Shown piece after piece: positions 22,380 through 33,878 of a stretch of DNA of 64,000 bases. The stretch is from Xenoacremonium recifei (taxonomy: Eukaryota > Ascomycota > Sordariomycetes > Hypocreales > Nectriaceae), in NCBI GenBank assembly GCA_012184525.1, contig WOFQ01000022.1, positions 1 through 64,000 of the forward strand, in the 5' to 3' direction. The translations under genes and the position numbers were made by a program. The first letter of the stretch is position 1; each line of letters begins with the position of its first letter. The notes under the pieces were generated by a model. The model had not been told where the DNA came from and made no database searches. It worked only from the letters and a program-made list of their open reading frames with translations.

Positions 22380-24046
22380 CTACCAATCTCCTGTCTTCGC
22401 GATTGAAGTCCACTTGGACATCAATCTCTCCGTGGTCAAGTCTTTCCGAAAACGTTCTTCGGAGATGAGGAAGCATTTCGGGAACCACTCCGGAATCCCC
22501 TCCCCAGCGATCATCCTGACCAAAGCTTCTCCTGTCATCCACGCCTTGTCCATGCCATAACCGTTGTATGCTCCTGCAATCCACTCGCCATTTCCAGACC
22601 TTCCAGAAACCGACTCAGATAGTTTACCAACAAGCGGCAGGCCGTCAGATGAATGGCCCTGCAAACCTGTCCAGAAACCCTTGATTTGTGGTTTGATCCC
22701 TTCTGGCCAACCGTCTTTGAAGTAGCTGGGAAGGAAATCCACGAGCGCTTGAATTGCTTCAGTAGATACTGTGGAGTCATCGCCTGAGATCGTATCGAAG
22801 ATTTTTGAGCACTCAACTCCGACCCAGATATCACCTGTGATTGCATTCTGTTGCAAGTAAAATAACCCCCCACGATAAAGACCGGTCTTCTGATCCAGCT
22901 CGAACTTTTCCATGGAACTCCATGATCGATCTTTACCAAGGTTCGGCAGTGACGGGCCAGCTTTTTGCACCGACATGGTCCCTCGGAAGGGATACACTTT
23001 TCCGATCAGAGGCCGGAGCAGATGGGCAGCATGAGCGTTGGTGCAGTGAATGACCTGCTTTGCTCTAATGACACCTCGCGGAGTTGTGACGATGTAAGGG
23101 TACGGTGTTCCAGAAGCTTCATACGAAACATCCGTAACAGGAGTGTTGGCTTCAATGGACAATCGTTCGGGATAGTCAACAAGAAGCTGCGCAAAGATGG
23201 CTGTCAGGAGGCGATACGGCCATACGGCGCCGGCATGGTGTTCAATGGCACCGAAACTATCTTTGACATTCCATCTCTGAGATCGGCCTCTGTTAGCTGT
23301 GGACGTAGATTCCCCCGGTGTCCGAAGGAAGCATTGGGTGGTTTATCCTCAAATCCACGTACCTCGGGAACATCGTCTTGCTCCACTATGCGATGTAAGG
23401 AATTGTGCTCCGGAACAGCGGCTTTGAAAGCCTTGAGAGATGATCGTGCATTTTCCCAGACCTTCTCGTCCCTGGCAACCATGACTTTCACAAGATCCCG
23501 AATCTCGCTGACTTGCTGGATCTCTGGGCTCAGTCCCTTCACCAGGTCCAAAATTCGCTCAACGTTCATGATACTGAATCGTGTCATGGCTTTGGCGTTT
23601 TCTTCTCCATAGCGTCTAGCCAAAGTCGTATATACATGCCCAGCTGGAGTTACGAGATGACCGCCGTTGCGGCCAGTCGCGCCGCTCACCAGGGTTCGGG
23701 CTTCGAGAACAGTAACATGAGGACTTCCAGAGGACTTGAGCGATGCGTTCTCCAAAAGAGCCTTTGTGACACTGCAACCAGTGACGCCTGAACCGATGAC
23801 GACAAAATCGGTACGTTCGCCAAGCTTTGGAGACTGGATTGCCGCCACCTGGGGGTGAACTGGTACCTGCCAGAGAGAAATCGTAGGGTTAGGACGTGGT
23901 AGTAACGGATCCTGAAATAGGGCTTCTTTTAATTTGTTGATGAATTCTGGGAGAATCTCAGGTTCAATTGGCTTGTTCGGACCTCCCAAGGCCGTTGCAA
24001 TGGCAAGGATCCGTTCCTTTGCGCGAGCCTTCTCGTCGACCGTCAT
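22380..24046 (-). CDS. DAO-type FAD-dependent amine/amino-acid oxidase
   Basis: Two exons (24046-23363 and 23276-22380) give 526 residues. After an about 80-residue N-terminal extension comes the dinucleotide-binding motif V-V-I-G-S-G-V-T-G-C, then the family motif S-G-A-T-G-R-N-G-G-H near residues 120-130. The C-terminal part contains G-F-W-T-G-L-Q-G and G-A-Y-N-G-Y-G-M at the end of the FAD fold. The layout is that of the DAO family in the branch of gamma-glutamylputrescine oxidase and related secondary-amine oxidases, which yield an aldehyde or imine and H2O2. Read unspliced, the frame appears broken near 23277. An 86-bp intron with a GTACGT donor, a GCTAAC branch and a CTCAG acceptor repairs it. 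No targeting signal at the C-terminus. Substrate class is inferred from family and neighbours. Confidence 0.85.
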
Positions 24047-24625
24047 CGTGAACTAATCTGGAAGAGAAAACAAGCTAATCACGCAAAGCCCCGATTTGTA
24101 TGTGCTGCCGTGCACCCAAGTGACTTTTAAAATCTACCCGGCTGTCCTTAGACTCGCGTCGTCCAACATCCGCTAAGGAAAGGTGAAGCGGCGAAATCGA
24201 GTGAATGAGACGGTTACTGCTTTCTCTCTAGCAGGCGAGAGAAGTGGATGAAAGTTCGCTATTCCAAATGTGGGAGTGTTATGCGATAGGGTGTGGTTTC
24301 ATGATCACCTCACACTTATCAGAACTCCACATTGCATGAAACTGCAGTATGGGGCAAGCACTGGAGTGCTGATAGAGGAGTTCCAACAAGATGATAATTT
24401 ACCTTTGGGGGAGGAGGAAATACTTCGCAGAAAGCTTAATCCAGTTGCTCTAGTCTGCAGGGGAGTCTCAATTACCAACCTCGAGTTTTGATGGGGCAAG
24501 TAATGCGACTTAAGGAGTTACTATCCTTAATGAAACCAATCTTCTTAAGCTAATTTATTGATCTATAACGTAGCATAAACGTATACACATTGCCATCCAA
24601 AAATTTCACAACCCCGCCTGATTTT
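24047..24625. other. Intergenic region upstream of the FAD oxidase
   Basis: 579 bp between the FAD oxidase start and the permease stop, both on the minus strand. It contains a CCCGGCT heptamer at 24138-24144, also present in the dehydrogenase promoter at 17168-17174. No supported gene. Confidence 0.4.
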
Positions 24626-26170
24626 CTACTCGTCTTGGGGAGGACCAGTGAATGATCGTCGTCCATAAGCAAAATAGTACAACATGAACAGAATGGTGAA
24701 GCCAACAACCACGACGGAAACGTAGTTCATCGTAGTTGGAGTAGTAGGAAAGTAGGGAGGGAAGCAGTAAAAGACGAGCGCGAAAACTGTCCAAAACAAA
24801 GTCACGCAATTGCAGAACAACCCCCATTTCCCTAACCAGAAGGGCCCATGCGGTATGCTAGATCGTCCTCGGTAAAGCATTAGGATGATACAGATCGAAT
24901 ATGCTGAGTACTGCATGAGAATCCCGCCGCTGACGAAAGAGTTGAATGCGACTTCCGATCCGAGATAGAGGCATCCGAGGATAGCGACAAAAACTGACGA
25001 CCAGAGATGGGCCCAAAGAGGAACATTGTAGGGCGCCGGGGCAATCCTTTTGATGAAGTTCGAGAATGGTAAGCCGCCGTCTCGTGCAATAGCCCAGGCC
25101 TGACGAGCCTGCCACGTCTGAATGCCAAAGACAGCAGCCAACGACGTCAAAAGAAGTAGCGACTGTAGAGCAACAGGCCCGGCATGATGTCTTTCAAAGA
25201 CTTGTAGGAAGAGTTCCAAAGATGGGAGTCCCGTTGGGGTATCGATGACACCTGTAATGTCCTGGACGCAAAACAGTAACGCGATAGCAGTTGGCCAGGA
25301 CAGAACAGCACCGACAATGACAGTTGCCAGCAAAGCCCGGGGAACATTTCGACGAGGGTCAGGAATCTCCTCAGACATATGAGTAACGGCATCAAGACCA
25401 GAGAATCCCCAATTAACGCCAAGAAGACCCGTTAAGAAGGCAATTCCATCGTTCCATCCGGACAAGTTGGTGAAGCCCGTGAACACAAAAGATGCGGACT
25501 GCTTCTCCTTTGCCCTAGCCAGAATGGCAATCAAGATGATGACCGGGGTAGAAAGGGAGACCGCAAGAGAAAATCGGCTGACTTTCGGCACAATGCTTTC
25601 CCAGCAATTGAAGAGCATCATAAGCATGTTGAATGCCTGGTACACCACAAATACAGCCCAAGGGTGATCCTTGGCAGTTGAGTGGTCGAGAACATATAAG
25701 GACACCGTCATTTCAGCCACGACGATCAGTGAGGAGGCGCAGCCGAATAGCGCTGAGGCCCAACTGACATAACCAACAACAAAAGACGTGACTCTGCGGA
25801 AAGACTTGGGGGCCAGCATTGCAGCCCAGTAATACTGGCCTCCCGCATTGGGATACGCTGAAGCGAGCTCTGCCAGGCTGCAAACAATACAGAGGGCCAT
25901 GAAGTAGATGATGAATTGGCCCCAGATCAGAGTAGCCGGGCCCCCGCTTCCGATGCTGACGCTCAGCGAAACGATCAAAGCGACAGGTGCAACACAAATT
26001 TCGTAACCAATTGCGAAGAGACTGAACAGAGTAAACTGTCGAGGGATCTCAGCGGAGTAGCCCATGAGGTTGACATCGACATCATCCTCGTTGGTAGTCT
26101 TCTTGTCGATTCTGTGTTCCGAAACATGATCTGCTGGGGCCACGGACGTGGCCTCTTCGTTTGAAGCCAT
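24626..26170 (-). CDS. Amino-acid/GABA/choline permease (APC superfamily)
   Basis: Single-exon gene of 514 residues. The ATG at 26170 is used; the frame extends further upstream only from a GTG. After about 45 hydrophilic residues there are 12 predicted helices, including the fungal GABA/choline permease signature A-G-G-Q-Y-Y-W-A-A-M-L-A-P in the loop after helix 3. The motif S-E-E-I-P-D-P-R-R-N-V-P-R-A comes after helix 8. It therefore belongs with Uga4/Hnm1-type plasma-membrane carriers of GABA, choline, polyamines or related amines. It lies next to an amine-oxidase-like gene and an aldehyde dehydrogenase, and its promoter has a dense set of GATA cores (26298-26396). That agrees with uptake of a nitrogen source under nitrogen-metabolite control. 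The exact substrate is not readable. Confidence 0.88.
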   Translation of the reverse strand: MASNEEATSVAPADHVSEHRIDKKTTNEDDVDVNLMGYSAEIPRQFTLFSLFAIGYEICVAPVALIVSLSVSIGSGGPATLIWGQFIIYFMALCIVCSLAELASAYPNAGGQYYWAAMLAPKSFRRVTSFVVGYVSWASALFGCASSLIVVAEMTVSLYVLDHSTAKDHPWAVFVVYQAFNMLMMLFNCWESIVPKVSRFSLAVSLSTPVIILIAILARAKEKQSASFVFTGFTNLSGWNDGIAFLTGLLGVNWGFSGLDAVTHMSEEIPDPRRNVPRALLATVIVGAVLSWPTAIALLFCVQDITGVIDTPTGLPSLELFLQVFERHHAGPVALQSLLLLTSLAAVFGIQTWQARQAWAIARDGGLPFSNFIKRIAPAPYNVPLWAHLWSSVFVAILGCLYLGSEVAFNSFVSGGILMQYSAYSICIILMLYRGRSSIPHGPFWLGKWGLFCNCVTLFWTVFALVFYCFPPYFPTTPTTMNYVSVVVVGFTILFMLYYFAYGRRSFTGPPQDE

Positions 26171-26297
26171 TGCTGGTAGCGTTGCACAGGTGACAGAACA
26201 GGAGTTTAGGTCAGCCACGATGAGAATTCAAAGGTGAGGACATCTTCTGTGCCAAGATGCAGATCGCTTGGTTTATATAACTAGGACAGAGCAGGGA

Positions 26298-26396
26298 GAT
26301 AGCAATGCTCCTAAGAATGCCTCGCTCCACTGACTATCCTCTGTATCAGCGGATAGAGAGATAAGTCTTAGCGCCAGAGAATAAACACACTCGATA
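26298..26396. promoter_or_regulatory. Cluster of six GATA cores upstream of the permease
   Basis: GATA cores on either strand start at 26298, 26335, 26344, 26352, 26360 and 26393, between 128 and 226 bp upstream of the ATG at 26170. The one at 26360 is the full GATAAG. Clustered HGATAR sites are the binding pattern of AreA/Nit2 nitrogen activators. Binding itself is inference. Confidence 0.55.
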
Positions 26397-27049
26397 CTCC
26401 TAACTTCCTACCATTTATTACTTGGCAGTCACCCTTGGCGTAGATCTTAAATGGAACCTGGTGTTTTGACTTTCTTCGCCCAACTCATCCGACATACTCA
26501 CTTCTACTTCCATGGTTCTTTCACCCATTCTCAACTCCATAATCCCGGTGACTGGCTCACACGACCTGTCGATAAAACACCCGCACCAACATAGACCTCC
26601 GCACGCGCCGATCAGTTACCCAGCGGCTTTCCCTATCTGGAAACACTTGGCGTTATAGTGTGGGCTACACACAATTGAGTATGCCAAAGCGAGGAACTCC
26701 GATTGGCAGGGAATATCTCGGCCATGATTTTGCTTTGATGTGTTCAAATATTAATACCGTAAATAGAGATGATAAGCTTGGCCGCAATTCAGGCTTGTTA
26801 ATCATATCACGCGCTTTGTGTCCACTTCCGCATCAGCTTCGATCGCGCATCCAGCCGCTTGATGCTCATGTTCTCGGTTAGGACCACTCCAACCTCTTCA
26901 TTGTGGACATTCTATTTGGTGATCTTAACAATCACCCGGCCGTTTATATTTTCAGTAACGTTTATTTGTACTCTCTTGTAATCGGAAAACATCTAGCACG
27001 ATCGTCAGCAACCGTAACGAAAGAAAGAGAGGATCGGTAAGTAGTCTAA
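26397..27049. other. Intergenic region
   Basis: 653 bp between the permease promoter and the 3' end of the minus-strand membrane protein gene. No supported gene or repeat. Confidence 0.5.
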
Positions 27050-28609
27050 TCAAGAGCGTCTTGAGTGGCTCCATACCCGTCCAGACGCGTCCTGAGCTAT
27101 AAGCATTACCTTTCCAAGAATCAAAAGAACAAGCGTTTTAAAAACTTGAAATGCACTAGTGACGCCGATTATGAAGGGTATTAGCTGCCCTGTTGTGTTG
27201 ATGGTTTCGACCCCAGATATATTGTTCCAGCGAATCGTGAGCTCAATGCTGGCTATGAACCACGCAATGCTTAGAATAACGCAGAGATTCCACAGGGAGC
27301 TAAGGAATCTATGACGATTGCTATGACGCGACTTGATTTTAGCATAGAATCACATTGTATGTCGATTGGGCAAAAGGTAGACGCACCTCGCATCGCTCCA
27401 TTCGGGGAGTATTGCACCCGGATGTCGGCTGTTTACTTCTTCTGCCACCACCGTACACTTCCCAAGTGAAACAAAAGCTTTGACGACATCGGAGAAGCGT
27501 GTAGTAGCTTTGTGTTCCGGCGTGGCAAAAAATGCCAACAAATCCGTGAACGTCGCGAACTCAGGGATAAAGGGCATTGGCGTGACAGCGACGACGCGCA
27601 TATTCCCGATCCTAATTGCCTTGGTCGAAAGTAAGGAGTTTATCCGCTCCAGCAGCTCGTCAAACGTATTTTTTGGTCGTTTTAACATGTATAAAAGATC
27701 GCGCCACGCAAACAACACTGCGTACAAAAAGAGGCGCATCACTACAAAGATGAGGATCAGTGTAGGAGCGAACACGGAGACGGCTAGGATAATAGCAACG
27801 GCCTGATGAAACTCGAAAACTTGCCCCTCCATCGCCTGTTTAGAGAAAAGGAAGATCAATAGCGGTCCACAGTCAGTCTTGAGTCCTTGTCGAGCGCCAC
27901 TCCGTTCTTTGGTATACCAAAACCACACATTGAAGCCCGCGAGCATGGCAGCTATGGAGGTGCGCCAAAAAACACCAGACCACGAAGTTCCGGGGGCTTT
28001 AAGGTCTGCTAGAAACTCAAAGAGCTTAGCAAGGCTCCGATCAGAGTACAGCATTCGGGTTTTTTGTAATAGATCGCGAAGAGCTTGGACTAGAGTAGAG
28101 CAGCCTCGCCATAACCGGATCAAAATATCGCATAGATTATGTAAAATCAACTTCAGCGGCTGATCTGACCGTCTTGGTAGAGATAAGTTTCGCAGAGATA
28201 ATTCTCGCCAATGAAAAAAGCTGAATAGTCTGTGGAATGAGAAGTTTCCGCTAGTCTGCTGCCAGAGGTCTGTCGCGGTGGTTTTGGCTAGTTCTTCCGT
28301 CTTGGCCAGTGATTTTGGTGTCATGAAGCCAAGGCGTACACCCAACGTGCTCAATGTGGTGACATAGAAGCCAATTGTGAACTGCAGCATGATGTATATC
28401 TCGACAGGTTGTATATGACCCTGCGCCGCTATAATGGCGGCGATAGTGACTGCGAAAACAAAGATTGAATTGATGTCGAAGATAGCCTGCGCTGACGAAG
28501 GGTTAAGGAGCAGGCTGATCCATGCTGAAATCCATTGGAGATAAATGCCGATGCGAATTCCAAGACCATAGAAGTCGGGATTGCCTTTTATTGGGCACGT
28601 CTGTGACAT
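27050..28609 (-). CDS. Conserved fungal multipass membrane protein of unknown function
   Basis: Two exons (28609-27387 and 27308-27050) give 493 residues. The ATG at 28609 begins M-S-Q-T-C-P-I-K-G-N-P-D-F-Y-G, the typical opening of a fungal membrane-protein family I have seen but cannot name. The frame upstream of it has no other ATG. Several hydrophobic helices follow (about residues 15-100, then 250-340). The last exon, joined through a GTGCGT donor and a CATAG acceptor, supplies the conserved C-terminal block with E-L-T-I-R-W-N-N and T-G-Q-L-I-P-F-I-I-G. The middle (about 115-250) is basic and polar. No catalytic motif is visible. It is often annotated as a hypothetical protein. Confidence 0.75.
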
Positions 28610-30274
28610 ACCTCGCGCTGTATAATGACGGCAATGTTCAGTAAATGATAATTTTGGTCTAGGTTCTACCGTTTTGTGATTAGTTACAGAGCGACGGGCA
28701 TAAGAGAAACGAGGGACATCAGTCTTACTTCGGCGTATGAGCAAGCTTTATTGGCTTCTTTGTCCCTTGTAAGAGAATTCTGCCTACTTAATTCTGCCTA
28801 AGTGATGCAAGGTGTTGGGGGCCACGACGCAGTCAGCTGGGCTCCAAATAACCAAAACATAGCCAATAGGAGATCGATACGGCACATTAGTTGGTACAAG
28901 TGCTCTGCCGTGATCCGATATTGACGTGATTGACGTGATCCTGTTCAGCCGCAGCTGCTTTGGCTTACGTATGCGACCTGTTGAAAAGCTGCTCATTTGT
29001 CGGTTTTCGAAGATTCAAGACGGCGTTCTCCAATCAAACAGAGGCAGCAAAGGAAGGCAAACTGGAATTTGCATTTTGCGTCATAGATAAGGCAGGCGCT
29101 GAAGTATCATGGAATAGTAGCACCTCACTTTGGATGCCAGATGCGTAACCTACATGATACACCAATCAAAGATGTGACTTGAACATTGATCCTGAACTTC
29201 AGGGCACACCTTAATAAATGTCGAACTGATCTCTCTTCCATCCTAATATGCGAATGCGCTCTTGCAACTTTTGACGGTGATCGCGAGTAAGGCTGAAACA
29301 AGAGAAGGCCTTCGCAAGAACAACGATTTTGATGCCAAGACACTATGGCCTTCATAGTCAATAGCTGCTAATCAAGATGCCGTACTATCAGGCGCTGTAC
29401 CTAACTTTGTGGCTCTCCTCGCAAGAGACAAGGGCGATCTGGGATGAGAATAGGTACATCAACCGCCCGACGTTATCTTAACTCTTTGCCGCTCAATCAT
29501 GTCACAGCCAGGCCCAAAGGGATTGAAAATGTGAGCAGATGGAAAATAAAGCACGCATCTTCACGTCTTTCTACAAAGTCTTTCTTGCGTAATAATGGGG
29601 CACAACTCAGAATGACGGTCCCAAAATCTAAAGCCAGGTCTTCATAGGTAATGCACTTGGTTCTTCTTCAGTGCTTCGATCGCCTACCCTAGAGAAATTT
29701 TGAAACTTCTACGCTTATTTTCTAACCCAGTCAAAACATCCCACTGTTCCCGCCCGCAAGCCTGCTCTTGCCGGGTTGCGGAGATCAGTGCTCCGGAATA
29801 GATCATCAATGAAGAACCTTTACTTCCCGGTTCTATCATGTGATTAGCGAGAACCCAGACTTCGGAACCTGCATCGCGGGGGATGGCGACTCATTTTACA
29901 CCGGCTCATATTCCCGTCTTACCCCCAACAAGCTGAACTCCGTACGGGGTAGTTTCATGGGGAAGAAACGAAATCAGTCGGTCTCCATTGGATAGCGCGG
30001 TCAGTAGTCTGCGACTGTCTGCGTTCTCCGCATTCCTTCGCGCTCAAATTCGAGGCCTGGTGATGCCGAGAAGGCGAGGGGCGAGGCTCGTTGCAAGGGA
30101 CTCCCCGCTGACCTGAGCTAGACGGAGACGAAAGACCGAAGCTAACAACCGTCGGGTTTTTAAACCGAACCCCCCCGAAGAAGCCGGACTCGACAATTTC
30201 GATTCCTTCTGCCCTTCGGCGTTATCCTGCTTCTTACAAGAGCCCGGCAACTTGCTTTTTTGGCTACGTACACG
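28610..30274. other. Long divergent intergenic region
   Basis: 1.67 kb between the membrane protein and the divergent Zn2Cys6 regulator. The short frames here lack splice logic, family similarity and repeats. The 29,750-30,274 part is more GC-rich and probably the regulator promoter and leader. No supported gene. Confidence 0.5.
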
Positions 30275-32861
30275 ATGGAAAAAGCGAGTGCTTCAGGGGC
30301 TCGGCCCCGACGCCCGGATAGAACCCGTGTTGCCTGTCGGCGCTGCAACTCCAAGAAGATCAAGTGCACAGCATCAACAAGCTTGCCTTGCCGAGCATGT
30401 GTCTCGTCCAGGAGCGAGTGCGTATTGATTGATTCGCAACGGGGAAGGTAAAGCCACGATATATCTCTCCCCACAATCTCTCCAGAATCTGGACTCACGG
30501 ATAACGCTAGGTATGTTCGTCGGTCAGACAAGAATGCCAGGGGTAGGGGTCCGCCTGCAAGTGCGTTGCCGTCCCCTATTGTCCCCGACGAGATGCCGAG
30601 CCCCGAGCCATCGATTCTAGACCAGTCTCCTTTTCATCAGCCCGGGGGCCGAGAAGATGACCGGTCTTCGATTGCCAGTCGACCCATCACCCAGACTGAT
30701 GCTAGCGGTGGCCAACTCCTGCAGAGTCTATCACAATCCTTCGACAGCAGGGCGCCCACAGACTCGAGTGCCACATTCTACCTCCACATCGCCGACCAGA
30801 GTGTCCGATCAGGTCCGCAGCAAGAGCCAATCGTCGACGCCGTGAGTACGTTCTATGCTGGTGAGTCGTTCAGCTTGACGTACGTGATCAACGACGTGCT
30901 TGGGCCCTTCTTGAGCGAGAGACAGAACTATCAGAAACGACTCCATTTTCCTATTGCCGAAGGCTTCGATCCAAGTGATACTGGCAGGGAAAATATTGTC
31001 AATGCGCAGTTGGAACTCTTACGGGAAAGGGGTCTTCTTCGAACTCTCAACACGGAGACGTTGAGGAAACTCCTTCGAACCTACTTTCGTTGGTTCAATC
31101 CAAGCTTCCCTCTGCTGGTCCAACAGGGATTCTTTCAGAAATGCCTCGACAATCAGATATCACTCCTCCTGCTCAACGCAGTTCTACTCGTGGCTGTCAC
31201 GATATGTGACGCGCACGAGTTGTCCCTGATAGGGGTTTCGAGCCGACACGAGGCCAGGACGATATTCTACCGTCAAGCAAAAGCCCTCTACGACGCCGAC
31301 TCGGATCCCGATAAAGTCAATAATGTCATTGCTGTGTTCTTGATGAGCTTCTGGTGGGGTGGCTCCAACGATGAGAAAGACAGCTTTCACTGGTTGGGTA
31401 TTGCAGTGAACCTCGCTCAGAGTCTCGGAATGCATCGATCGTAAGTATCGATATCTTTAACAACGATGGCATCTTACTGAATACACTATTTAGTATGGCG
31501 AAGTCATACATGAGCAAACGGAAGGCTCAGTTGTGGAGGAGAATATGGTGGTGTCTTCGTGTAAGTGTCCTACACCGGTGCGTAGAAGCTGACTGACACG
31601 AAACAGATACGAGATACTTTGACCAGCGGATCGATTGGCCGCCCACCGCACATTGGCGATCGAGACTGCGACGTGGAGATGCTCGAACCCAGTGACATAC
31701 CCGACATTGACGGCGGAGTCGAATGCGAGGAGAAATACTACGTCTGTCAGATGGCCCGTCTTTCGATCATATGTGAGTTCTACAACCAAAGCCTTCTTCC
31801 AGTGTATACTGACCAATGTTTAGTTAGTAAGATCATACACTCACGATATGCCCCTTTACGAGTCGAGAGCATGGAACAAAGGGAAATTATAGAAAGGGAT
31901 CTCGATGAATTCCGGGCCCAAATACCCAAAGTGCTGTCTTATAACGGCATAAACGCAAAAACTGGCCAGGGTTTGTGGGCCTCGATGCTATTAATGGCTT
32001 ATAAGTGAGTAATACGTTCATGATGGGCCCGTTGTCAACGAGTATCAAGGACGGCTCTGTTCTGACCGAACCATGATATTAGTTTCGGAGTTATCCTGCT
32101 TTGCCGTCCTCCTTCGAGTAATGGTGCTGAGTCCGGAGATGTTGTCTGGGGAAACATTTATAAAGCTAGTGAGGCTGCGAACGAAACGACGCGAATCATG
32201 GAAGACATCTTGTCATCGTCAGCAGTCCGTTTATGCCAGATATACACGTTGGTGCACCTTTCTCTTTACCCAGATGCCTTGGCAAATGACTTCTTGCTGA
32301 CAATACCTTCCATACTCTAGTATACCAGCGCTTTTTAACTCGCTATCCATGCACGTGTTTGCACTCTGCACTTCCGGATCGATCGGTCGAGAACTGGCCG
32401 AGAACCGTGCCAAAATATGCATGCTTGGCCTCACATGTCTCCAAGAGGCGTGGCCAGTAAGCGGGTGGATTCTGAAGTTGTTTGTCAACATCATGGAACG
32501 GTTACGGAAGAAGCTGGCTGGCGGAATGAACGACCACACCGGAACCATGGGCTTCGGGAATATTCCAACAGGTGATAGATCCTACCGGCTGTCTGGGACG
32601 GGATCACTTAACTCTCGAAATGGCTCAGAGATCCATTCGGAACGCGAGTCTGGAGACGAGATGGGGTCTAAGCCGCAGGGAGCTCTAGATCCACTGAGTA
32701 CACTGAGCAACTCTGGCCCCAATCACGCAGGGACGGAGAACTTTCCCAATTTGTTCGCCTTAGACGACCTGTTGTCGGATTGTAACGCTGGCCAGGTAAA
32801 CTTCTTTGATCTTCTCATGGTTCCAAACTACGACAACCCGGATTCACGATATCCAGATTAG
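30275..32861 (+). CDS. Zn2Cys6 transcription factor with Fungal_trans domain
   Basis: Spliced gene of about seven exons, roughly 740 residues, from ATG 30275. Exon 1 carries the zinc cluster C-R-R-C, then x6-C, x7-C, x2-C, x6-C (residues 21-50). An intron with a GTAAAG donor leads to a Pro/Ser-rich linker. The middle domain includes R-T-Y-F-R-W-F-N-P-S-F-P-L-L near the start and G-I-A-V-N-L-A-Q-S-L-G-M-H-R. After two introns it continues as W-R-R-I-W-W-C-L-R and R-D-T-L-T-S-G-S-I-G-R-P. These are the hallmarks of the Fungal_trans (PF04082) domain. Downstream it lies tandem with the sugar transporter at 33879 (1 kb apart). Its target genes are not evident from sequence. Confidence 0.85.
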
Positions 32862-33878
32862 AACTCGGCATAGTCTGAGAACATCTGGAAACGTCGAACA
32901 AATCTAGTTCTTGAATATAAATGAATGTGAAAGCACCTTCAAGAGATACTCGGCTTAAATAACTGCGGTGCCTCCCGCATCCTCGAATAGCCTGTCCACG
33001 GCTCGCAAGTCGTATCACACATGCCCAAATTCTCCGAAAGACATCTCTAACAGCTGGGGATTTTGGCGGCTTGATCTTCGAGTAAATCCTCGGGCGATTC
33101 TTTTGGAGCTATAGGTTTCTTTTACCGAACTCATTTATTCATTTGGTAGGGATACACGGAGTCTGTACAGCGGAAATACTCCATACCACCCATCCTCTCC
33201 CTTACCCATCTTGTTGCCACCGGCACGAGATGCCGTAGAAACATCTCCGACCGACTGAATACACCGTATCAGGGGTAGTAATTCCGGGTCCAGATGAAAT
33301 CTGATGGCGTGGCGTGGTGAGGACATCTCCATAGTTTCCCCTCACTCGCCATGTTAATCTCGGCGTCTAACACAACCAACCCCATGGAGAAACCAGCTGG
33401 ACGGACAAGCGGGGAGGCAAAACTGGGGCAAAGAATCCGCCTGACACGAGTCTTGACTCAGGCCAGCCTGTGGCCTCGCCTCTGAGGATCTCGCGGGGAC
33501 TCCGCAAGCTGGAATCCCCGCGGGCTTTCCCCAGTCCCCCAGACACCTTCGGCTTCTTGACATCCGGAGTAAGAGCCTTGGAGACAGCCCTTATTCGCGG
33601 GGCTACTTGCTATTGCTGCTAGTCGAGGCTCGAGCTAATCCTCGCTTGGATACCCCGGAAGCATGGGACCGAACCCAGCCCTGGCGGGAATAATTGCCAA
33701 CGTTCGTGGGATGGATTTAAAAGGACCCGCTGGATCATTTCGAATTTTTCTCCAAGGACGATCCTTCGAGCTCTCCTGATCTCTTTTACTTCTCAGGAGT
33801 ACCGAGTACCTGGTAAACAGATCCTGTTTGATCTTCAACTTGAGTTTCAACGCGTCTGACCTGGAAAAAAGTCTCACA
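32862..33878. other. Intergenic region upstream of the sugar transporter
   Basis: About 1 kb that includes a dense group of CreA-type sites (listed separately) and a CT-rich stretch before the start codon. No gene seen. Confidence 0.5.
33409..33602. promoter_or_regulatory. Seven CreA/Mig1-type SYGGRG sites
   Basis: GCGGGG or CTGGGG on either strand occurs at 33409, 33423, 33493, 33516, 33529, 33537 and 33597, that is 277-470 bp upstream of the sugar transporter ATG. All match 5'-SYGGRG-3', the recognition sequence of the carbon-catabolite repressor CreA. Local GC-richness alone could produce some; seven in under 200 bp is notable. Confidence 0.55.

Noticed and set aside
23204..23300. Apparent frameshift inside the DAO-type oxidase
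   Set aside because: An 86-bp intron with a GTACGT donor, GCTAAC branch and CTCAG acceptor (23362-23277) restores the frame and the expected family sequence, so no lesion is needed.
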